In this document: positions 34,628-44,929 of the stretch, piece by piece | How positions within the stretch are numbered: position 1 is the stretch's first letter | Layout of the letters: each line of letters opens with the position of its first letter | Assembly: GCF_023330685.1 (NCBI RefSeq) | Contig: NZ_CP097128.1 | Span: 124,001-188,000 of the forward strand | Reading direction: 5' to 3' | From: Conexibacter sp. DBS9H8 | Lineage (GTDB): Bacteria; Actinomycetota; Thermoleophilia; Solirubrobacterales; Solirubrobacteraceae | Length of the DNA stretch: 64,000 bases | The notes under the pieces: model-generated | What the model saw: the letters and a program-made list of their open reading frames with translations, nothing else | Databases searched by the model: none | What the model was told of the DNA's origin: nothing | Position numbers and translations under genes: made by a program

Positions 34628-36193
34628 GTGCGCCCCCGGCCCGACCTCATCTCCCTCCCGGACCTGCTGCGGACACGGGCCCGGGCCACCCCCGATCTCC
34701 CGTTCGCCCGCTTCAGCGACCGGGCGTGGACCTACTCGGCCTTTGACGCGCGCACGGACGCGCTCGCGGGCGGTCTCGCCGCGCTGGGGGTCTCCCCCGG
34801 TGAGACGGTGTCGGTGCTGCTGCCCAACTGCCTCGAGTTCCTTGAGGCGTGGTGGGCGATCCTCAAGCTCGGGGCGGTGTTCGGGCCGGTCAACCCGGCC
34901 TACACGGGCCCGGAGGTCGCCTACGTGCTCGGCCACTCCGGCGCGGTGGCGGTCATCACCGATCAGCGGGGGGCCGAGGTGCTCGCGACGGTCCGGCACG
35001 AGCTTCCGCGGCTGAGGCACGTGATCGAGACGACCCCTCCGGCGGGCGCGGCGGCCGGCGTGGTGAGCCTCGACGCCCTCGCCGCAGCGGGGTACCCGGC
35101 GCCGGCACCGGCGATCGGCGCCGACACGCTTGCGGCCGTCCTCTACACCTCCGGGACGACGGGCAAACCCAAGGGGGCGATGCTCTCGCACCGGAACCTG
35201 CTCGTCAACACGGCCCAGGCGGCCGAGCTCGTGCCGCTCGCCGCCGGTGAGCGGGTCGGCATGCTGCTGCCGCTCTTTCACGCCAACGCCCAGCTCGTCA
35301 CGACGCTGATCCCGATGCTCGTCGGCTGTGAGGTCGTCATGTGGGAGCGCTTCTCCGCCGGCGACTTCTGGGCGACGGTGGAGGCATACGCGCCGGTGAC
35401 GATCTCCGCGGTTCCGACGATCCTCGCCGCAGTGCTGCACGCCCCCGGCGCGCCCGGTCCCGGAACATCGTTGCGCTACATCATCTGCGGGGCCGCCCCG
35501 CTCTCGGTGGAGCTGCTGACCGCCTTCTCCGAGCGCTTCGGAATCCGCATCCTCGAGGGGTACGGCCTCACCGAGACCGCCTGCGTCGCCTCGATCAACC
35601 CCTACTACGGCGACCGCCGGGCCGGCTCGATCGGCCTCTCCCTTCGCGGTCAGGAGATGGCGATCCGCGACGAGGACGGGGACCGGCTCGGCCCGGGGGA
35701 GTTCGGAGAGATCGTCATCCGCGGCCCCAACGTGATGCAGGGCTACCTGCACGATCCTACGGCGACCGCCGAGACGATCCGGGACGGGTGGCTGCACACC
35801 GGAGACATCGGCTACTTCGATGAAGATGGGTACTTCTTCATCGTCGACCGCTCCAAGGACATGATCATCCGCGGCGGGGAGAACATCTACCCGCGGGAGA
35901 TCGAGGAGGTGCTCTACCGGTTCCCCGGGGTGCTCGAGTGCGCGGTGATCGGGGTTCCCGACCCGGTCCGGGGGGAGGAGGTGCTCGCGATCGTCGTGCC
36001 CGCGGACGGCCACACCCTCGACCCCGACGCGCTCGGCAGCTTCGCCGCCGAGCAGCTCGCCCGGTTCAAGCGGCCGCGGGCGATCCTGCTGCGGGACGCC
36101 CTCCCCAAGACGCCGACGGGCAAGATCTCCAAGGGACCGCTGCGGGAGGAGTTCGGCTCCTGGCAGCAAGAGCACGCCGACCAGACCGGATGA
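34628..36193 (+). CDS. Acyl-CoA synthetase (AMP-forming), FadD-like
   Basis: This 521-residue member of the ANL superfamily has the P-loop YTSGTTGKPKGAMLSH (about 174-189), the A5 region GYGLTETACV, the A7/A8 segment GWLHTGDIGYFDEDGYFFIVD and DRSKDMIIRGGENIYP, and the C-terminal lysine in LPKTPTGKISK. It activates fatty, sterol-side-chain or aromatic acids to CoA thioesters. A GTG start lies two bases after the truncated gene. It probably follows the monooxygenase/GMC/hydrolase genes as part of one catabolic unit. Confidence 0.92.
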   Translation: MRPRPDLISLPDLLRTRARATPDLPFARFSDRAWTYSAFDARTDALAGGLAALGVSPGETVSVLLPNCLEFLEAWWAILKLGAVFGPVNPAYTGPEVAYVLGHSGAVAVITDQRGAEVLATVRHELPRLRHVIETTPPAGAAAGVVSLDALAAAGYPAPAPAIGADTLAAVLYTSGTTGKPKGAMLSHRNLLVNTAQAAELVPLAAGERVGMLLPLFHANAQLVTTLIPMLVGCEVVMWERFSAGDFWATVEAYAPVTISAVPTILAAVLHAPGAPGPGTSLRYIICGAAPLSVELLTAFSERFGIRILEGYGLTETACVASINPYYGDRRAGSIGLSLRGQEMAIRDEDGDRLGPGEFGEIVIRGPNVMQGYLHDPTATAETIRDGWLHTGDIGYFDEDGYFFIVDRSKDMIIRGGENIYPREIEEVLYRFPGVLECAVIGVPDPVRGEEVLAIVVPADGHTLDPDALGSFAAEQLARFKRPRAILLRDALPKTPTGKISKGPLREEFGSWQQEHADQTG

Positions 36194-36316
36194 GGCGAGG
36201 CGAGACCTCGCGCTGAACCGGCGCCCGCCCGCGCCCGCCTGTGGGATGATCGCCCATCGGGATTCGCGGCGGACCGCTCGACGGTCCGCTTGCCGGGAGG
36301 ACGGAGGTTCGAGGGC

Positions 36317-37540
36317 ATGGTCTCTGAAGGCAACCGGGCGACAGTGGCGGAGACGGTCCGCGTCTGTGCCGACGGGATGCGGGACGAGCTCGACGGTGTC
36401 GCCGCGGCGATCACCGAGCGCATCCACGCCGCCTGTCCTGACCTCCCGGCCGGCCTCACCGACGGGACGTACGCGAGCACGCTGTCGAACGTCGATGCGT
36501 TCACGACGATCGTCCGCGACGGGATCGACCCCGGCCTGGTGCCACCCCCCGAAGACGCCCAGGCCTACGCCTGCCAGTTCGCCCGCGGCGGCCTGGACGC
36601 CGAGCTGCTCACACGTGCCTACCGGCACGGTGAGCACGCCTACCTGCACCTCTGGAAGGGGTACCTGCAGCGGACCGCGGCCGACCCCGACACGTTCGCG
36701 GCGGCGACGATCCACGTCAACGATCTCCTCTTTCAGTACATCAGCTCGGTGACCCGCGCGCTCGCCCTGCAGCACGCGGCCGAACAGGAGCGCCGCAGCT
36801 CTCCCGCGGCCACCCTCCGGCTCGCTGAGGTCCGCCGGCTCCTGTCGGGCGCTCCCGTCGATCAGCTTCGCGCCAGCCAGCGCCTGCGCTACCGCCTCGA
36901 TGGCTGGCACACCGCCTTCGTCATCTGGGAGGAGGGCGAAGCCTGCCTGACGGAGGAGAGCCTCGGGACGCTCGCACCGCTCGCCGACGCCACCGGCCGC
37001 GCCCTCGGGGCGACGAACACCCTGACCCTCGAGCTCGGGGACGTCTACGCCGGCTGGGCGAACGTCTGCGCGTCGGCCGTAGACGCGCCGCGTGATCGAC
37101 CCGGTGGCGTCCACGTCACGTTCGGACTCTCCCACCGTGGGCCCGAGGGCTTCCGGCGCAGCCACGAGGAGGCCCTGCAGGCCCGGCGCGTCTACCGGCT
37201 CGGCGGCCGCTGCGGGACCCCGGTCAGCTTCGGCGAGCTCGCCCTCGAGGCGCTGCTCACCCACGACCTCAAGGAGGCCCGGCGGTTCGTCGAGCGTGAG
37301 CTCGGGGACCTCGCGGACGGCACCGGTCCCCGCCGGCGGATCGTGGAGACCCTCGAGGCATACCTGACGGCCGGGTCGAGTCTCGCCCGGGTCAGCCGCC
37401 AGCTCGGGGTGCACGAGAACACCGTCGCCTACCGCATCCGCCGAGCCGAGGAGATCCTCGGCCGTCGCATCGACGAGCACCAGCTCGAGCTGCAGGCGGC
37501 CCTTCGACTCGCGCGGATCCTGCCGGCCGATCCCCCCTGA
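36317..37540 (+). CDS. PucR/CdaR-type transcriptional regulator
   Basis: This 407-residue protein has an N-terminal helical RsbRD/PucR-like region (ITERIHAACPDLPAG; ARGGLDAELLTRAYRHGEHA), a middle GGDEF-like CdaR domain (GVHVTFGLSHRGPEGFRRSH) and a C-terminal PucR HTH (AYLTAGSSLARVSRQLGVHE; NTVAYRIRRAEEILGRRID). Such proteins activate neighbouring catabolic genes. It is followed by a 230-bp region with 17-bp direct repeats and the DUF3556 gene, a plausible target. ATG 36317 is chosen. Confidence 0.88.
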   Translation: MVSEGNRATVAETVRVCADGMRDELDGVAAAITERIHAACPDLPAGLTDGTYASTLSNVDAFTTIVRDGIDPGLVPPPEDAQAYACQFARGGLDAELLTRAYRHGEHAYLHLWKGYLQRTAADPDTFAAATIHVNDLLFQYISSVTRALALQHAAEQERRSSPAATLRLAEVRRLLSGAPVDQLRASQRLRYRLDGWHTAFVIWEEGEACLTEESLGTLAPLADATGRALGATNTLTLELGDVYAGWANVCASAVDAPRDRPGGVHVTFGLSHRGPEGFRRSHEEALQARRVYRLGGRCGTPVSFGELALEALLTHDLKEARRFVERELGDLADGTGPRRRIVETLEAYLTAGSSLARVSRQLGVHENTVAYRIRRAEEILGRRIDEHQLELQAALRLARILPADPP

Positions 37541-37675
37541 GACCCACCGCCGCTCATGCGTTTTGTGGGATTACGCCAAGCCCGGGAGCCGTGTCTGTGG
37601 GGCCCCGACATGGAGGTTCGGGCCGTCGGCTGGGACAGTTATCGGTCTCCGTGCCGTCTCCGCGGGCACAGAAGG

Positions 37676-37754
37676 GTCGTACCGCAGTTCTCGTCGTAGC
37701 GCAGTTCTCGTCGTAGCGCAGTCCGTGTCGTACCGCAGTCCGTGTCGTACCGAG
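37676..37754 (+). promoter_or_regulatory. 17-bp direct repeats upstream of the DUF3556 gene
   Basis: Four complete 17-bp units start at 37676, 37693, 37710 and 37727, and a partial fifth at 37744, with core GTCGTACCGCAGT or GTCGTAGCGCAGT. They are head-to-tail without spacers and end 16 bp before the ATG at 37771, overlapping the expected leader. They could be tandem operators for the adjacent PucR-type regulator or a slippage-prone minisatellite. No test of binding is possible here. Confidence 0.75.
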
Positions 37755-37770
37755 CAGAGGGAGCAGGCAG

Positions 37771-39633
37771 ATGGGTTTCCTGGTTGGCACCACCCCTGAG
37801 GTGGACCCCGAGACGTTCATGAACGAGCCCTACCTCGAGCGCACCAAGGTGCTCTCGAGGTTCTGGATTGAGAACGGCTTCGGTTCACCGAAGGTGATCA
37901 TGGTGATGTACCTGACCAAGCTCGCGCTGTTCTTCGGCGCCGGCGGCATTCTCGCCGCCACCCTCACCTCCGGTCTCAGCCCCTGGCATCCGGGCCAGTG
38001 GTTCGACCAGCCGATCTTCTATGAGAAGGCGATCCTGTGGACGGTGCTGCTCGAGTCCCTCGGCGTCGCCGGGTCCTGGGGCCCGCTCGCCGGGCATATG
38101 TGGCCCTTCACCGGCGGCTGGCACTACTACGCCCGCCGCGGCGCGCTGCGCAACCCGCCCTGGCCGACCCGCGTTCCGCTCACCGACGGCGACGAGCGGA
38201 CGTGGCTCGACGTCGGCCTCTACCTCGCGGTGCTCGCGTCCCTGATCGTCGCTCTCGGGCTCTCGGGCGTGGACGTGCACGGTGTCGGTGCCCATGTCGC
38301 CCACAGCCACGGCCTCGTCCCGCCGCTCGCGATCGGGGTAGCGATCGGACTGATGGTCCTGCTCGGACTGCGGGACAAGATCTACTTCCTCGCCGCCCGC
38401 AGCGAGCAGTACCTGCCCGCGCTCGTCTTCATGACCTTCTTCCCGTTCGTCGACATGATCGTCGCGGCGAAGGTGCTGATCGTGATCGTCTGGATGGGCG
38501 CCGGGTTCTCCAAGCTCACCCGCCACTTCCCCCAGGTCATCCCGCCGATGGTCGCCAACACGCCGTGGCTCGGCTCCAAGGCGCTCAAGCGCCGCCAGGT
38601 CACCGCGTTCCCCGACGATCTCCGCCCCTCGCGGATGGCGATCTTCCTCTCCCACGGTCCCGGCGTGTTCGGTGAGCTCGTGCCGCCGCTCGTGCTGCTG
38701 CTCAGCCACAACCCGACGGTGACGGCCTGCGCCGTCGGGTTCATGGTCTTCTACCACCTGTTCATCATCTCGACGTTCCCGCTCGCGGTGCCGCTGGAGT
38801 GGAACCTCGTCTTCATGTACCTCGTCGCGTTCCTCTTCCTTGGCTATCCGGCCCAGGACGGATACGCGATCGCGAACGCCGGCGCCGGGGTGATCATCCC
38901 AACCGCGGCGATCCTCCTCGCCCTGCCGGTACTCGGCAACCTGCGGCCGGACCTCGTCTCCTTCCTCCCGTCCTTCCGCCAGTACGCCGGTAACTGGGCC
39001 TCGGCGATGTGGGCGTTCGCCCCGGGGGCGGAGGAGAAGCTCGATGCACACTTGATCAAGGGGGCCAAGACGCAGCTCAAGCAGCTGCAGACCCCGATGC
39101 CGCTGCTCGGTTACGAGGAGAACGTCGCCGAGATCACCCTGCAGATCCTGCTCGCGTGGCGCTCGCTGCACAGCCAGGGTCGCGGCCTCAACTCGGTGAT
39201 GATCAACCAGCTCGGGGCCGACATCGACACCTACACCCTGCGTGAGGCCGAGTTCCTCTGCAACGCGATCGTCGGGTTCAACTTCGGGGACGGCCACTTC
39301 CACGATGAGCGGCTCATCAGGGCGATCCAGCGGCGCTGCCAGTTCACTCCCGGCGAGTTCATCGTCGTCTGGGTCGAGTCAGAGCCCGTCTGGCACGGCT
39401 ACCAGCGCTACTGGGTGATGGACGCCGCCATCGGCGTCGTCGAACGGGGTCGCTGGCAGGTCGCCGACTGTGTCAACGCCAAGAACTGGCTCCCCGACGG
39501 CCCCGTCCCCGTTCAGGTCGAGTACCGCCTGGCCGGCTACGAACGCGTCCGCCACCCCGCCGGCGACCCGTCCCGCCCCCACCCCGTCACCGTCGTGGCA
39601 CCCGCGCCGGTCGGAACGGCGGTCAGCGCGTGA
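37771..39633 (+). CDS. DUF3556 multi-pass membrane protein
   Basis: This 620-residue protein of the actinobacterial DUF3556 family has at least ten hydrophobic segments between about 30 and 390 (VIMVMYLTKLALFFGAGGIL; LYLAVLASLIVALGL; FMTFFPFVDMIVAAKVLIVI; WNLVFMYLVAFLFLGY) and a C-terminal soluble domain of about 200 residues (LREAEFLCNAIVGFNFGDGH). The function is unknown. Its neighbourhood suggests lipid-linked oxidation or transport. Expression may be governed by the 17-bp repeats. A strong bidirectional terminator follows. Confidence 0.85.
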   Translation: MGFLVGTTPEVDPETFMNEPYLERTKVLSRFWIENGFGSPKVIMVMYLTKLALFFGAGGILAATLTSGLSPWHPGQWFDQPIFYEKAILWTVLLESLGVAGSWGPLAGHMWPFTGGWHYYARRGALRNPPWPTRVPLTDGDERTWLDVGLYLAVLASLIVALGLSGVDVHGVGAHVAHSHGLVPPLAIGVAIGLMVLLGLRDKIYFLAARSEQYLPALVFMTFFPFVDMIVAAKVLIVIVWMGAGFSKLTRHFPQVIPPMVANTPWLGSKALKRRQVTAFPDDLRPSRMAIFLSHGPGVFGELVPPLVLLLSHNPTVTACAVGFMVFYHLFIISTFPLAVPLEWNLVFMYLVAFLFLGYPAQDGYAIANAGAGVIIPTAAILLALPVLGNLRPDLVSFLPSFRQYAGNWASAMWAFAPGAEEKLDAHLIKGAKTQLKQLQTPMPLLGYEENVAEITLQILLAWRSLHSQGRGLNSVMINQLGADIDTYTLREAEFLCNAIVGFNFGDGHFHDERLIRAIQRRCQFTPGEFIVVWVESEPVWHGYQRYWVMDAAIGVVERGRWQVADCVNAKNWLPDGPVPVQVEYRLAGYERVRHPAGDPSRPHPVTVVAPAPVGTAVSA

Positions 39634-39708
39634 GCGGCCCGGCGGCCTGAGCGAGCAGATCGGCTCCGCACCCCCGGCCCGGCGCCCGCACTCCGGGCCG
39701 ACAAGGAA

Positions 39709-39741
39709 AGAGGGGCCCGGTCTCGGTGACCGGGCCCCTCT
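39709..39741. terminator. Bidirectional terminator between DUF3556 gene and groEL
   Basis: A perfect 14-bp stem (AGAGGGGCCCGGTC with its complement) and 5-base loop sits between two convergent genes, 75 bp after DUF3556 and 33 bp after groEL. There is no long T-run on either side. Confidence 0.75.
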
Positions 39742-39773
39742 GAGAACGACTGTCCGTCGCGTCAGCGACGTCC

Positions 39774-41408
<1,635 letters not shown>

Positions 41409-41426
41409 GTGTTCAGGTTCTCCTGG

Positions 41427-41720
41427 TTACTTGGTGACCTTGGCCAGCACGTCGGACTCGCGGAGGACCAGCAGGTCCTCGCCGTCGACCTTGATCTCGG
41501 TCCCGCCGTACTTGCTGTAGAGGACCTCATCACCCTCGGCGACGTCGAGCGGGGTGCGCTTGCCGGTGTCCTCGTTGATCTTGCCGTCACCGACGGCGAT
41601 GACCTTGCCCTTCTGGGGCTTTTCCTTGGCGGTGTCGGGGAGGACGAGGCCGCTCGCGGTCATCTCCTCCTCCTCGATCGCGCGGACGATCAGGCGATCG
41701 CCGAGCGGCTTGAGACTCAT
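41427..41720 (-). CDS. groES: GroES, 10-kDa co-chaperonin
   Basis: This 97-residue protein reads [20 protein letters not shown] at the start, with the mobile loop [16 protein letters not shown] and [20 protein letters not shown] at the end. It caps GroEL. ATG 41720 is preceded by GGAGGTCTCAACAG. First gene of the groESL operon. Confidence 0.98.
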   Translation of the reverse strand: MSLKPLGDRLIVRAIEEEEMTASGLVLPDTAKEKPQKGKVIAVGDGKINEDTGKRTPLDVAEGDEVLYSKYGGTEIKVDGEDLLVLRESDVLAKVTK

Positions 41721-41760
41721 CTGTTGAGACCTCCGGGTGGGGTTTCGGATTCCTTCTGGC

Positions 41761-41787
41761 TTGGCACTCTCAGACCGAGAGTGCCAA
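41761..41787. promoter_or_regulatory. CIRCE operator 1 (HrcA site)
   Basis: TTGGCACTC, nine bases and GAGTGCCAA form a perfect 9-bp inverted repeat, the CIRCE element with G/C in place of the consensus A/T at position 3. It lies between the promoter and the groES start, the normal location for HrcA repression. Confidence 0.92.
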
Positions 41788-41794
41788 CTGCGTC

Positions 41795-41820
41795 CACTAT
41801 ACCGCGTCCGCGCCATCGGT
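41795..41820 (-). promoter_or_regulatory. Likely groESL promoter
   Basis: On the minus strand TATAGT (complement of 41795-41800) fits a -10 box. A TGCCAA-like -35 about 17-18 bases upstream overlaps the distal CIRCE copy. The promoter is thus bracketed by two HrcA sites. Confidence 0.5.
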
Positions 41821-41846
41821 TGGCACTCTTGTGTAAAGAGTGCCAG
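41820..41846. promoter_or_regulatory. CIRCE operator 2 (HrcA site)
   Basis: TTGGCACTC, nine bases and GAGTGCCAG: 8 of 9 arm positions pair. It lies upstream of the putative -10 and overlaps the -35 region of groESL. Confidence 0.85.
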
Positions 41847-41976
41847 GGTCCATCGGGGCCGAGCCCGCCCGGTCGGGACAGGGCGGAGGCCACCTCGGCA
41901 TCCACGGTCGCAGGCGAACGGTCCGGCGCGGGGAGAATCACCCCACGGGCCGGGCCGGCGGCCTATCGTGTGCCCG

Positions 41977-42834
41977 ATGCCCGTGCGAGCCCGCCCCCTC
42001 CTCACCGCCCTTGCAGCGGTCGCGGCCGCCGTCCCCGCCGCCGCGCTCGCCGACGGCTCACCGGTGGCGAGCCGCGGGCCTGTCACGGTCGTCCATGGCA
42101 CCCCGTCGCGGCCGGTGACCCCACTCCGCTGTTCGAGCGTCGCCCCGCGGACGGTGCGCGTCAGCTCCACTCCGGGAGCGAAGCGGATGCTCGTGCCCGG
42201 GCGACCCGTGAGCGTGATGCTGTGCCGCTACAACGGCCTCCCCGAGGGTGCCGGTTCCCATCTGCCCGGCGCCGGGGACGCCGGGTTCACCCTGCTCGGC
42301 GAGGCCGCGCTCACCGGCGCGGGCGCCCGCACCCTCGCGGCCCGGTTCAACGCGCTTGCGGCGCTCCCGCCGGGAGTCGAGGCGTTCGCCTGTCCGGCCG
42401 ACTTCGCGACCGTCGCGACCGTCACCTTCGTCTATGCCGACGGGATCCGCGCGGACCCGGTCACCGTCGAGCTGTCAGGCTGCAAGGACTCCCAGAACGG
42501 ACACCTGCTGCGCGTCGGCTACCCGGCCGCCGTGACCCGGCTCACCGCCGGCTCGGTCCGGTTCGTCCGCGCCCACGAGGCGACCGTCCGCGGCCGCCTG
42601 CGCGGTGACCTCGCGGATCTCAGCGTCGAGGTGCAGGACGCCTCCGGTGACATCACCTCACTCGCTCACCGGGTCAACCGCGGTCGCTTCCAGCTGCTCG
42701 TCACCGCCGGAGAGGACACGCTCCTGCTCATCCGTAACGGCGAGGCCGGCCATCCGGTCACCGTGCTGCGGCGCCGCCTCCGCCTCACGCCTGGGCGCAC
42801 GCTCTCGCTCGCCCTGTCGCTGCCGCGGCGGTGA
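41977..42834 (+). CDS. Secreted protein of unknown function
   Basis: This 285-residue protein has a signal peptide ([20 protein letters not shown], cleavage near 25). The mature part has four cysteines ([30 protein letters not shown]) spaced like two disulfides, and a beta-rich C-terminal domain ([20 protein letters not shown]). No family is recognised. Related Cys-containing proteins occur at 45468 and 47971. It overlaps the DUF192 gene by four bases (GTGA). Confidence 0.75.
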   Translation: MPVRARPLLTALAAVAAAVPAAALADGSPVASRGPVTVVHGTPSRPVTPLRCSSVAPRTVRVSSTPGAKRMLVPGRPVSVMLCRYNGLPEGAGSHLPGAGDAGFTLLGEAALTGAGARTLAARFNALAALPPGVEAFACPADFATVATVTFVYADGIRADPVTVELSGCKDSQNGHLLRVGYPAAVTRLTAGSVRFVRAHEATVRGRLRGDLADLSVEVQDASGDITSLAHRVNRGRFQLLVTAGEDTLLLIRNGEAGHPVTVLRRRLRLTPGRTLSLALSLPRR

Positions 42835-43196
42835 GGGCCCCGGGCGCGGTCGAGCCCCGTCGACTGGCGCGGTTGCCACGCCGGGAGCTCGACGGCGGCC
42901 TCCTGATCGTCACCGCCACCGACTGGCGGGCACGTCTGCTCGGCCTCGCCGGACTGCGCCGGCTCCCGGCCGGTACCGGGCTCGAACTCGCGGTCGCCTC
43001 GATCCACACCGTCGGCCTGCGCTTCGGCATCGATCTCATCTGGCGAGCCGTCGACGGTGCCGTCGTCCGGGTCGACGCCGACGTCGCTCCCGGACGGGTG
43101 CGGATCTGCTCAGCCGCCCGGTCGGTGGTTGAGGTCAACGCCGGGGAGGCCGACCGGTTCGTCGACGCCCTCACCGCAGCGGCCCCTCCGGACTGA
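42831..43196 (+). CDS. DUF192-family protein
   Basis: This 121-residue protein has the DUF192 pattern: RARLLGLAGLRRLPAGTGL, then SIHTVGLRFGIDLIW (usual H-T-x-x-M-x-F-x-I-D), VVRVDADVAPGRVR and VVEVNAGEADRF. The function is unknown. The archaeal homologue is a small beta-barrel. The usual Met after H-T is replaced by V-G-L. It starts at GTG inside the upstream stop codon, so translational coupling with the secreted protein is likely. Confidence 0.85.
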   Translation: MRAPGAVEPRRLARLPRRELDGGLLIVTATDWRARLLGLAGLRRLPAGTGLELAVASIHTVGLRFGIDLIWRAVDGAVVRVDADVAPGRVRICSAARSVVEVNAGEADRFVDALTAAAPPD

Positions 43197-43219
43197 CCGG
43201 CCCAGCGATCGACCGACGG

Positions 43220-43618
43220 TCAGTTGTTCGCGCCGCCGAGCCCGTGGAAGCGGTCGCGCAGCTCGGGCGGGTTCTCGATGATCTGGGAGAACCGGACGAC
43301 GGTGACGAGGTCATCGATCGTGACCGCCTTGCCGTAGATCTGCTGGAGGAAGTGGACCATCTCATCGATCCGCCGGAACTCCGGGTTGTCGTGCTCGATG
43401 TCCCGAGGTGAGAGCTCGTGCACGCGCTTGACCTCAACCTGGTCGATCACCGCATTGAAGATCTTCTCCCGCGGCGAGTGCTGGTAGCCGATCGTGACGA
43501 CGACGCAGTCGTTCTTGCGGTACTTGTGGGACTTGTCGCCGAGGCGGATCGTCGCCGTCTTGCGGCCCCGCCGGAGCTGGTCGGCAAAGACCGAGGAGTA
43601 GAAGTTCAGGACACGCAC
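43220..43618 (-). CDS. ASCH-domain protein
   Basis: This 132-residue protein begins with VLNFYSSVFADQLRRGRKTA and TIRLGDKSHKYRKND, typical of ASCH (PUA-like) domains with the G-x-K-x-x-T/x-R-x-G pattern. Members bind RNA or act as amidohydrolases on N4-acetylcytidine. The C-terminal helix-rich tail (RFSQIIENPPELRDRFHGLG) is a common extension. It is 10 bases after the NUDIX gene on the same strand, suggesting a shared nucleotide or RNA role. Confidence 0.85.
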   Translation of the reverse strand: MRVLNFYSSVFADQLRRGRKTATIRLGDKSHKYRKNDCVVVTIGYQHSPREKIFNAVIDQVEVKRVHELSPRDIEHDNPEFRRIDEMVHFLQQIYGKAVTIDDLVTVVRFSQIIENPPELRDRFHGLGGANN

Positions 43619-43628
43619 CGCGGCGACA

Positions 43629-44063
43629 TTACAGGGCGGGCTGGCCGCGCACCAGTTCCCGGGCGCGCGTCACCATCTCCCGCTCCCCGACGTAGGTGAG
43701 CGCGCCGATCGCCGCGTCAAAGTCCATCCACCGCGCCTCCTCGATCTCGTGGTCGTGATCGGCAGGGTCCCCGGCGCGGTAGCGGATGAGGAAGAAGGTG
43801 ACCGACTTGCGCCGCGGCCGGCCCTTGCGCTCGTAGCTGTAGGTGACCTCACCGAGCCGGTCGAGCAGCTCCCCCTCCACACCCGCCTCCTCACGGACCT
43901 CGCGCGCGGCGGCGGCCTCGAGGCTCTCGCCCGCCTCCGGGTGGCCCTTGGGCAGCCCGAGCACCCGGGTGCCGTCGGCCGCCCGAGCGACCGGGGTGAT
44001 GACGACGATCTCATCCCCCCGGTAGACGACCCCCCCGGCGGAGAACTCCTCGGCGCTTGACAT
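43629..44063 (-). CDS. NUDIX hydrolase
   Basis: This 144-residue protein has a complete Nudix box GHPEAGESLEAAAAREVREE followed by AGV (about 40-62), with metal-binding REVREE. The N-terminal SAGGVVYRGDEIVVI and the length suit hydrolysis of nucleoside diphosphate derivatives, resembling MutT/diadenosine-polyphosphatase-like members (YSYERKGRPRRKSVTFFL segment). The substrate is not assigned. ATG at 44063. Confidence 0.9.
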   Translation of the reverse strand: MSSAEEFSAGGVVYRGDEIVVITPVARAADGTRVLGLPKGHPEAGESLEAAAAREVREEAGVEGELLDRLGEVTYSYERKGRPRRKSVTFFLIRYRAGDPADHDHEIEEARWMDFDAAIGALTYVGEREMVTRARELVRGQPAL

Positions 44064-44089
44064 CTCGGAGAGACTACCCGCGCTCGGGG

Positions 44090-44121
44090 CGGGGTTCCCG
44101 CCTGCCGGGGCGGGAACCCCG
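44090..44121. terminator. Hairpin between crp-like gene and NUDIX gene
   Basis: A 13-bp perfect stem (CGGGGTTCCCGCC and its complement) with a 6-base loop lies 72 bp downstream of the Crp-type gene. It probably ends its transcription; there is no clear T-run. Confidence 0.6.
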
Positions 44122-44192
44122 ACGGGCCGCCCGCGGTTCGGCCCGCTCTCCCCGCCGGGCGCCCGCCCCCGTCCACGGTCCGAGCCCGGCCG

Positions 44193-44894
44193 TCAGTAGA
44201 CGTAGCGGCTGAGCGCGTCGGCGTCGTGGACGACGAGCTTGCCGCGGCCCTGGGTGATGATCCCGGCCCGCTCGAGGACGGCGAGGAAGCGGCTGGCCGA
44301 CTCACGCGAGGAGCCGGCCATCTGCGCGAGGTCGGCCTGGGTGGAGGTGATCAGCACGTCCCCGGCGGGGGCGCCGTCGGTGCGGGCGGCCTCGACGAGT
44401 TGGGCGAGCACGGCGGCGACGCGGCTCTGCACGGTCTGGAAGGACTGGCGGGCGAGCCGCTCGTTCGTGTTGCGCAGCCGTTGGGCGAGCGCGGCAATCA
44501 GCTTCACCGCGATCTCCGGGTGCTCGCGCATCAGGCGACGCATGTCCCCGCCGAGGATCGCGATCACCTCGGTCACCTCGAGCGTCTCCACGGTCGCCGA
44601 GCGCCGCTCGTTGTCGAACATCGCCAGCTCGCCGAAGATGTCGCCGGGGCCGAAGTTGGCGAGCGTGATCGTGCGGCCGTCGGTGTGGGCCCGGATCGCC
44701 CGCGCCTTGCCGGAGCGGACGACGTAACAGGTGTTCGACTCGTCGCCCTCACGGAAGACGACCTCACCGGCGCTGAAGCGGCGGGGGACGGCGACGTCGG
44801 CAACCTTGCCGAGGTCCTCGTCGGCGAGGGTGGAGAAGGCGGGGACGCGGCGCAGAAGCGCGGCGGTGCCCTCGCTGCGCGCGATCACCGGCAT
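44193..44894 (-). CDS. Crp/Fnr-family transcriptional regulator
   Basis: This 233-residue protein has an N-terminal cyclic-nucleotide-binding fold (about 15-130) with FGPGDIFGELAMFDNERRSA as the phosphate-binding-cassette-like segment, then a long dimer helix, and a C-terminal winged HTH (STQADLAQMAGSSRESASRF). The PBC reads GELAMFDNERRSA, close to cAMP-binding Crp (FGELALIxxxPRxA), so cAMP binding is plausible. ATG 44894 follows the frameshifted sigma factor region. Confidence 0.92.
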   Translation of the reverse strand: MPVIARSEGTAALLRRVPAFSTLADEDLGKVADVAVPRRFSAGEVVFREGDESNTCYVVRSGKARAIRAHTDGRTITLANFGPGDIFGELAMFDNERRSATVETLEVTEVIAILGGDMRRLMREHPEIAVKLIAALAQRLRNTNERLARQSFQTVQSRVAAVLAQLVEAARTDGAPAGDVLITSTQADLAQMAGSSRESASRFLAVLERAGIITQGRGKLVVHDADALSRYVY

Positions 44895-44929
44895 AGTGTG
44901 ATGGTGATACCACAGGGTCCGGGTGGTGG

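Noticed and set aside
34622-37480. 952-codon minus-strand frame opposite the acyl-CoA synthetase and PucR genes
   Set aside because: Antisense shadow; both plus-strand genes have complete domains.
37676-37754. Plasmid-type iterons/replication origin
   Set aside because: No replication initiator gene nearby, the repeats abut a start codon, and the context is chromosomal. A regulatory role fits better.
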